Source of the DNA: Steromphala cineraria
Lineage: Eukaryota > Mollusca > Gastropoda > Trochida > Trochidae
Direction: 5' to 3'
NCBI GenBank assembly: GCA_916613615.1
Contig: OU744723.1
Location: forward strand, 65,046,239-65,110,238
DNA length: 64,000 bases
The number at the start of each line of letters is the position of its first letter. The stretch's first letter is position 1. A model generated the notes under the pieces. That model saw only the letters and a list, made by a program, of their open reading frames with translations, was not told the origin of the DNA and did not search any database. Both the position numbers and the translations under genes were made by a program. Below, piece by piece: positions 59,586 to 64,000 of this stretch.

Positions 59586-60949
59586 AAAATTTAAAGATAC
59601 TGACTAACCAAGATTAGATTAGTCATATCAGAACATGCTTCTATACATAATTATCTCCAGTGTAAGAATACTTTGAAAAGTCAATATTTCAAAACAGGTG
59701 TTATTTATGAACGTAATCCACATAGCATTGTACAAGTTGGTACACTATTTTATCCATGAGTATTTTTCTTTTTGAGGGGCAACCTCGAATATCCAGACAA
59801 ACATAACACGAGAGCCACAGTCGCTGATCATCATCCATCATCACTTAGCAACGCATGGTAGCCTGTGGATCACCAGTTGCCAACCTATTAGCCATTGGTG
59901 GCCACCTATAGCATACATGTTCCTGATAAACTTAATACTTCATACTACTGTAGCTGTTATTAATAGATAACATATTCATTGGTCACCAGTCAGCCTGTGT
60001 CTCACACGTTTTTAGTATACTTATTTCCTTATACTACTGTAGCTGTTATTCATATTGAATGTACACTGTGTTGTGTTTGCGTTTTCTAAATTTTCATAGC
60101 AATAAAATGATGTAATAATTTAAGCCGTTTTTCTTTTTTTTTGCGTGAGGTATTTCGGATTCAACACTGCTTTCAATAGTGAAATACTTATGTCACTAGT
60201 GCATGAAGGAAGCCCACAACACTATTGTGGCTATGCATTGCGGTCAAACCTGCGAGCAACGGCATGAACTGATGAGCCAGGAGTGGTTTTGTGCTGAAAT
60301 TCAGTGTAGCATTGCACTAGAACCTCACAGCTTGTAGAACAGTTCTCTACTTAGTTTCCGAGCCTCTGGTTGGATGGGAACCCAGGACGTCTGGTTCCGA
60401 AATCTGATTCTGATAATGAGATTAATGAAGAAGGTACTAAAGGAGATAATTTCAATGCATTGTTAGTAACTGGAGTTTGCTTACTCATGGATATTTTAAA
60501 ATTAGACTCAAAGCAAAGAATTAAGACAATATAGCGAATGCTATTGTGAGTATCCATGACATTACTGAATGAATGAATGAATGAATTGTTTATTAACGTG
60601 TCACGATTACTTGTTTACGATTCCAGTGCCTGATTAATCGAATTTACCCGACGAGCGATATGCTGCCATTAAGGGACGAGTGTCGAGAACAAAATTGAAA
60701 TGTTATTGTTTTGTAGTGGTGTAATTAGGGAAAATACTCGAAATCAACTTCAAAGAATTGGCGACTAGACGCCGCATATAAAAGGCAACACCATAACATA
60801 CCAAAACATTGTTTGATTTTGCCTAAGTGCATCGTATGAAGACAATTAACCAACCACGACAATAATGCCATACTAGACAATAAAGCTTTAGTAATTGTCA
60901 ACAAGGGGATAAAGCCTTTAACGAAGGGTTACTACGTTACTATTCCTCT
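59586..60949. other. 3' flank of the GIMAP-like gene, no further gene
   Basis: ATACTACTGTAGCTGTTATT occurs twice (about 59943 and 60036), part of a small tandem duplication. A GAATGAATGAAT microsatellite lies at about 60565. The coding-like stretch at 60360-60530 has no family features and no splice support. Confidence 0.4.
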
Positions 60950-61035
60950 ACTTGAGAACAACACAAGAATCTTTGTCGAAACATCGCATACAATGAAAAA
61001 AGAAGTTGTCATCCATATATTCATCAGCATTATTA
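60950..61035 (+). mobile_element. Penelope-like terminal relic with hammerhead-like motif
   Basis: TTGAGAA (60952-60958), an imperfect ACAA/TTGT-type stem, then GAAAC (60978-60982), ATCGCATACAATGAA and GTTGTCATCCATATATTC, matching the terminal segment at 41385-41500 on the opposite strand reading. It shows the same TTGANAA core as the two copies near 40 kb. No coding part. Confidence 0.55.
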
Positions 61036-62154
61036 ACTTAATGTCATCCTTTCAGAGAAAATTGTTGCAGACATTCTATCAAACATTAATTTACCACCTA
61101 CAGACCAGGTTATTAATGTATGTATTTGCTCCTCCTAAAAAAGCATCAGGAAATATATATTTTTTCTCTCTAGTTGTGTCGGTGATATAGTTTATGGCTG
61201 AAAACCCCAAAGAGTAAATGAAACAACACGAAGCCTTTAAGTTGTTATAATCAAGACTTCAAAACTATTAGGCTCTATGGTAACTTAAACCATTTAAACA
61301 TAATATTAATATGAGATTGATTGATAAGGATAAGTATTTTACTCTTGTTAAGTATCACTCGAAAGAATTTTGACTTTTTAAAATAGGTTGTTGTGAGGTG
61401 CACGTGACAACATGGTGGAGTAAACACTACAGTTTTAGTGTGTCTGCATCAAATGTTAAGAGAACGAAATTCGAATACATAAAGAGGACCTTTTGCTATT
61501 GTTTACTTATAAGATTACTATTAATTACTTGATTGGTATGAAATCTATAAGAAAAGGAAAATCACAGACACACTATCATATTTAGAAATTTATAAAAATA
61601 AACACAAATAACTTAATTAAGCACCCCCTATTTTGTAAATCGAACTTGGGTGCTCTTGGACTATTTGGATTATTTTGATATATTGACCCCTCCAGATATA
61701 GCAATTGATTTGTTATTGACTATTTAAATGTTCTTAAAATCGCGTATGTACAAAAATAATAAAAATATGAGAAAAACTGTGAGACTACTGAAATTTGGCC
61801 AAATATAACTATTGTCACAGGGAAAAACTACACATCAAACTTTGGATGTTATGAATTAAAAATAACATTTCTGATCCCTAGTTGACATTCATACACTAAA
61901 ATCCTTTTCATAATGCATGATAAGAGGCTGGTAAGACATTGAATAGTAAGTATACGCTGATGTAGCAAGATGAGGATAAGCACAGCTTATCACAAGAGCA
62001 GGGGCCTTGAAAACATGTTCTCAGTATTATCTATTAGTAACTTAAAACTTGTTGATGGAATTAAGTAGTTAGCTCTATCCCATATTTTGTATTTTATCGC
62101 ATTGCATGGTGTCCGATGTCCGTCTGTCCATCCACCGTCCATAAAGTTTGTGCA
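61036..62154. other. Intergenic, nothing recognised
   Basis: No exon or repeat with support. Confidence 0.4.
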
Positions 62155-62470
62155 TTTATTACTTCTTCTCTAGAACGGAAAGGCGTATAAAAACGAAATG
62201 ATGTGTACAGACTCCTTGACAAGTGAGGGATATAATTTATAACTTTCGTAACCCTTTGGCCGCTAATAAGGGCTAAAGGGACCACACCCTTAAAACCTAT
62301 TTTCTTCTTCTCCTCTAGAACCAAAAGGCATCGAAAGCTGAAGTCTTTTGTGCAGTATCTTGACAAGTGAAGATTAAAAATTATAGCTTTTATATTCTTC
62401 TCCAGATGCAAAAGGCATAGAATGATTAAATGTTGTGTAGAGAGGTAATGGGGATTTAACGAAATGGTAC
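62155..62470 (-). repeat. Diverged tandem units, mollusc-type dispersed repeat
   Basis: Units near 62160, 62305 and 62390 each contain TTCTTCTC-CTAGAAC-like, AAAGGC-T-GAAA-like and TTGACAAGTGA words at about 90-130-bp spacing. The 138-codon minus frame across them (62094-62510) follows the repeat and shows no family features. Confidence 0.4.
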
Positions 62471-62592
62471 ATTTGGTGACCCTGTGACAGGGGAGAGCCA
62501 ATTTTGTCATAACCTAAAGCAAAATTAAATTTGAAGCCTAATGAGCTACAGAGCCAATGGCTAAACTTTATATTCTTCGATCATGTTATGTA

Positions 62593-62842
62593 ACTACTGG
62601 CGACGTTGTTGTTGGGTTGGAGTTTAACGTCTTCTTTCATTATACGGGGATGTCCACGACGTGGGGTCTATGCCAAAAAGGGGCATGAAATTTAGAATAG
62701 GTCATAGACGAAGTTAATAAAGTTTATAATAGTTCTAAAGTGGTTAAAAAATAAATAAAATTAAATTAGAAGTTGGAGGGGAGAGGTTGGGGGTGATTTT
62801 ATGAATTGTAAATAAATAAAGTGGGGTGTGACTACTGGCGAC
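62593..62842 (+). mobile_element. Short retroposon-like insertion with 12-bp target duplication
   Basis: The 12-mer ACTACTGGCGAC flanks both sides exactly (62593-62604 and 62831-62842). The 226-bp insert begins GTTGTTGTTGGGTTGGAGTT and ends with AAATAAATAAAGTGGGGTGT. A variable-length duplication of this size fits target-primed insertion of a SINE-like element. There is no obvious tRNA-like box A/B at its start, and the tail is not plain poly-A. Confidence 0.75.
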
Positions 62843-64000
62843 TTCTAAAATGTTACTTTTTCGAGAGTGTAATTATGATCTCACCTAAGAAATTCACCTT
62901 ACCAAGCAATTTTGCAATGGGCAAATCAACTGCGTGCAGTGTGACTCATGGTATCGATAACATACATGTATGTTGTCAAAACAGATATTGATAGATACCG
63001 ACTCTCACAGGGATTTTTAACAAAAGTAAACAGACTTGAAACCTGTTGTAGCAACTGGTTTTATGGGTCATTATACATGGTAAATAGAAACATGATCCGT
63101 ATTAAACCTTTAGCCCTATTGTGACGTAACAGTAGCCTGTCACTCTCAGTCGGGTAACATACAGTGCAGTACAAAACCTGAGTTGGCCGATATCAAAGCT
63201 GTTCATAAACACGCTTTGGATTGATACTTTGGTTGAGATTTATATAAATCATTTTTTCATAACATATCCCAAAGATATTAAACTTGTGGTTAACTTAGTT
63301 AACTTTTAAGCATAGATAAATGTTTCTTTGGATCGACATCAAGTCATGCCTGCAGTCGATAGACTTTTCTTTGTTGTTTTTGTTATGAGAAGTTTGAACA
63401 AATGATTTAATATTTCCACACTCAAACATTCGTAGACCAACTGGCTATCAAAATAATTTGTGGTTTACATTATTATTAATTCGTTTTCCAGTCTATTTAT
63501 ATCGGAAATATGACAATCAGTCATCAGTCTAGATCAATCTTTAGAAACAGGAAACAAAAACGTTGATGTCTTTTCTGATAAAATCGAACGACGTATACTT
63601 AAAATAACTTGGAATATGAGTACACTTACTTCCCTCCTGAAACGATTTCACAAATTTGAGAAACATGTGTCCCATTTCAGTATTGATATTTTTCGAAAGA
63701 AATGCATAACTTAGCTTTATAAATTGTGCACAATTTTGGTATTGTAATTATTTTAAACAATGTATAAGTGATTGCTAGATGACGATTGCATATGATAAAT
63801 TAAATCATTTTGTGTGATTATATTGTATTTAAACTATCAACACATATACATTAAAAAGATTGAATTTCAATCATCTGGTTGTTATTATTTTGTCGTATTA
63901 AAAGAAGTTTGATGAATCATTTTAGGATATATGTGGCATCTATTCTCAATAATTTATGAATTAAATTGCAATTTTGTCGTTGTTTTTAAATGAACAGGGT
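62843..64000. other. Intergenic, nothing recognised
   Basis: AT-rich to the end of the window. No exon or repeat found. Confidence 0.4.

Noticed and set aside
62094..62510. 138-codon minus-strand frame
   Set aside because: It spans diverged tandem repeat units and has no domain-like content.

Overview
This is a gene-poor, AT-rich window (roughly two thirds A+T by eye) of an animal nuclear genome. Introns with GT/AG borders, a GIMAP/AIG1-type GTPase exon, an apple/PAN-like signal-peptide exon and a dense load of Penelope-like, DIRS-like, LINE, Tc1/mariner and TTAA-flanked miniature elements together suggest an invertebrate, most likely a mollusc. That placement is an inference from gene and repeat style; no single sequence proves it.

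Layout. 1-10 kb: old, diverged tandem duplications, one truncated miniature element and a ~1 kb inverted-repeat element (8178-9175). 10.8-16 kb: a possible tiny first exon on the minus strand, a CRE-like (TGACGTCA) repeat present in two opposed copies, a MULE-type element with a 9-bp target duplication, and a hairpin. 16.4-19.1 kb: twin copies of an element that ends in a long CT microsatellite. 19.4-25 kb: another miniature element, decayed DIRS-like and Tc1/mariner relics, and the first of two twin repeats. 25.5-38.5 kb: the main gene region on the plus strand. A signal-peptide/apple-like exon (25548-25772) is followed, across antisense LINE relics, by five exons with matching phases (31311-36489). 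They encode a Thr/Lys-rich linker and a C-terminal domain built from three similar beta-rich segments; a paralogous single exon lies at 38294. 39.9-42.2 kb: two Penelope-like fragments head to head, a perfect 95-bp-arm palindrome, hammerhead-like motifs and a LINE 3' end. 42.4-53 kb: mosaic repeats, two more TTAA miniature elements and the second twin repeat. 55.4-57.8 kb: a small inverted-repeat element and a longer decayed DIRS-like element. 58.3-59.4 kb: a well-preserved GIMAP-like GTPase exon with a duplicated scrap of its own 3' end just downstream. 60.9-64 kb: a Penelope-related relic and a short insertion with a 12-bp target duplication.

The best gene calls are the GIMAP-like exon and the 31311-36489 exon set. 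The apple-like exon may be the 5' end of the latter, but at least one joining exon was not found. The GIMAP-like exon is probably the last exon of a gene whose earlier exons were not found. No tRNA, rRNA or CRISPR array was recognised. Most of the rest is repeat-derived or featureless to the eye.
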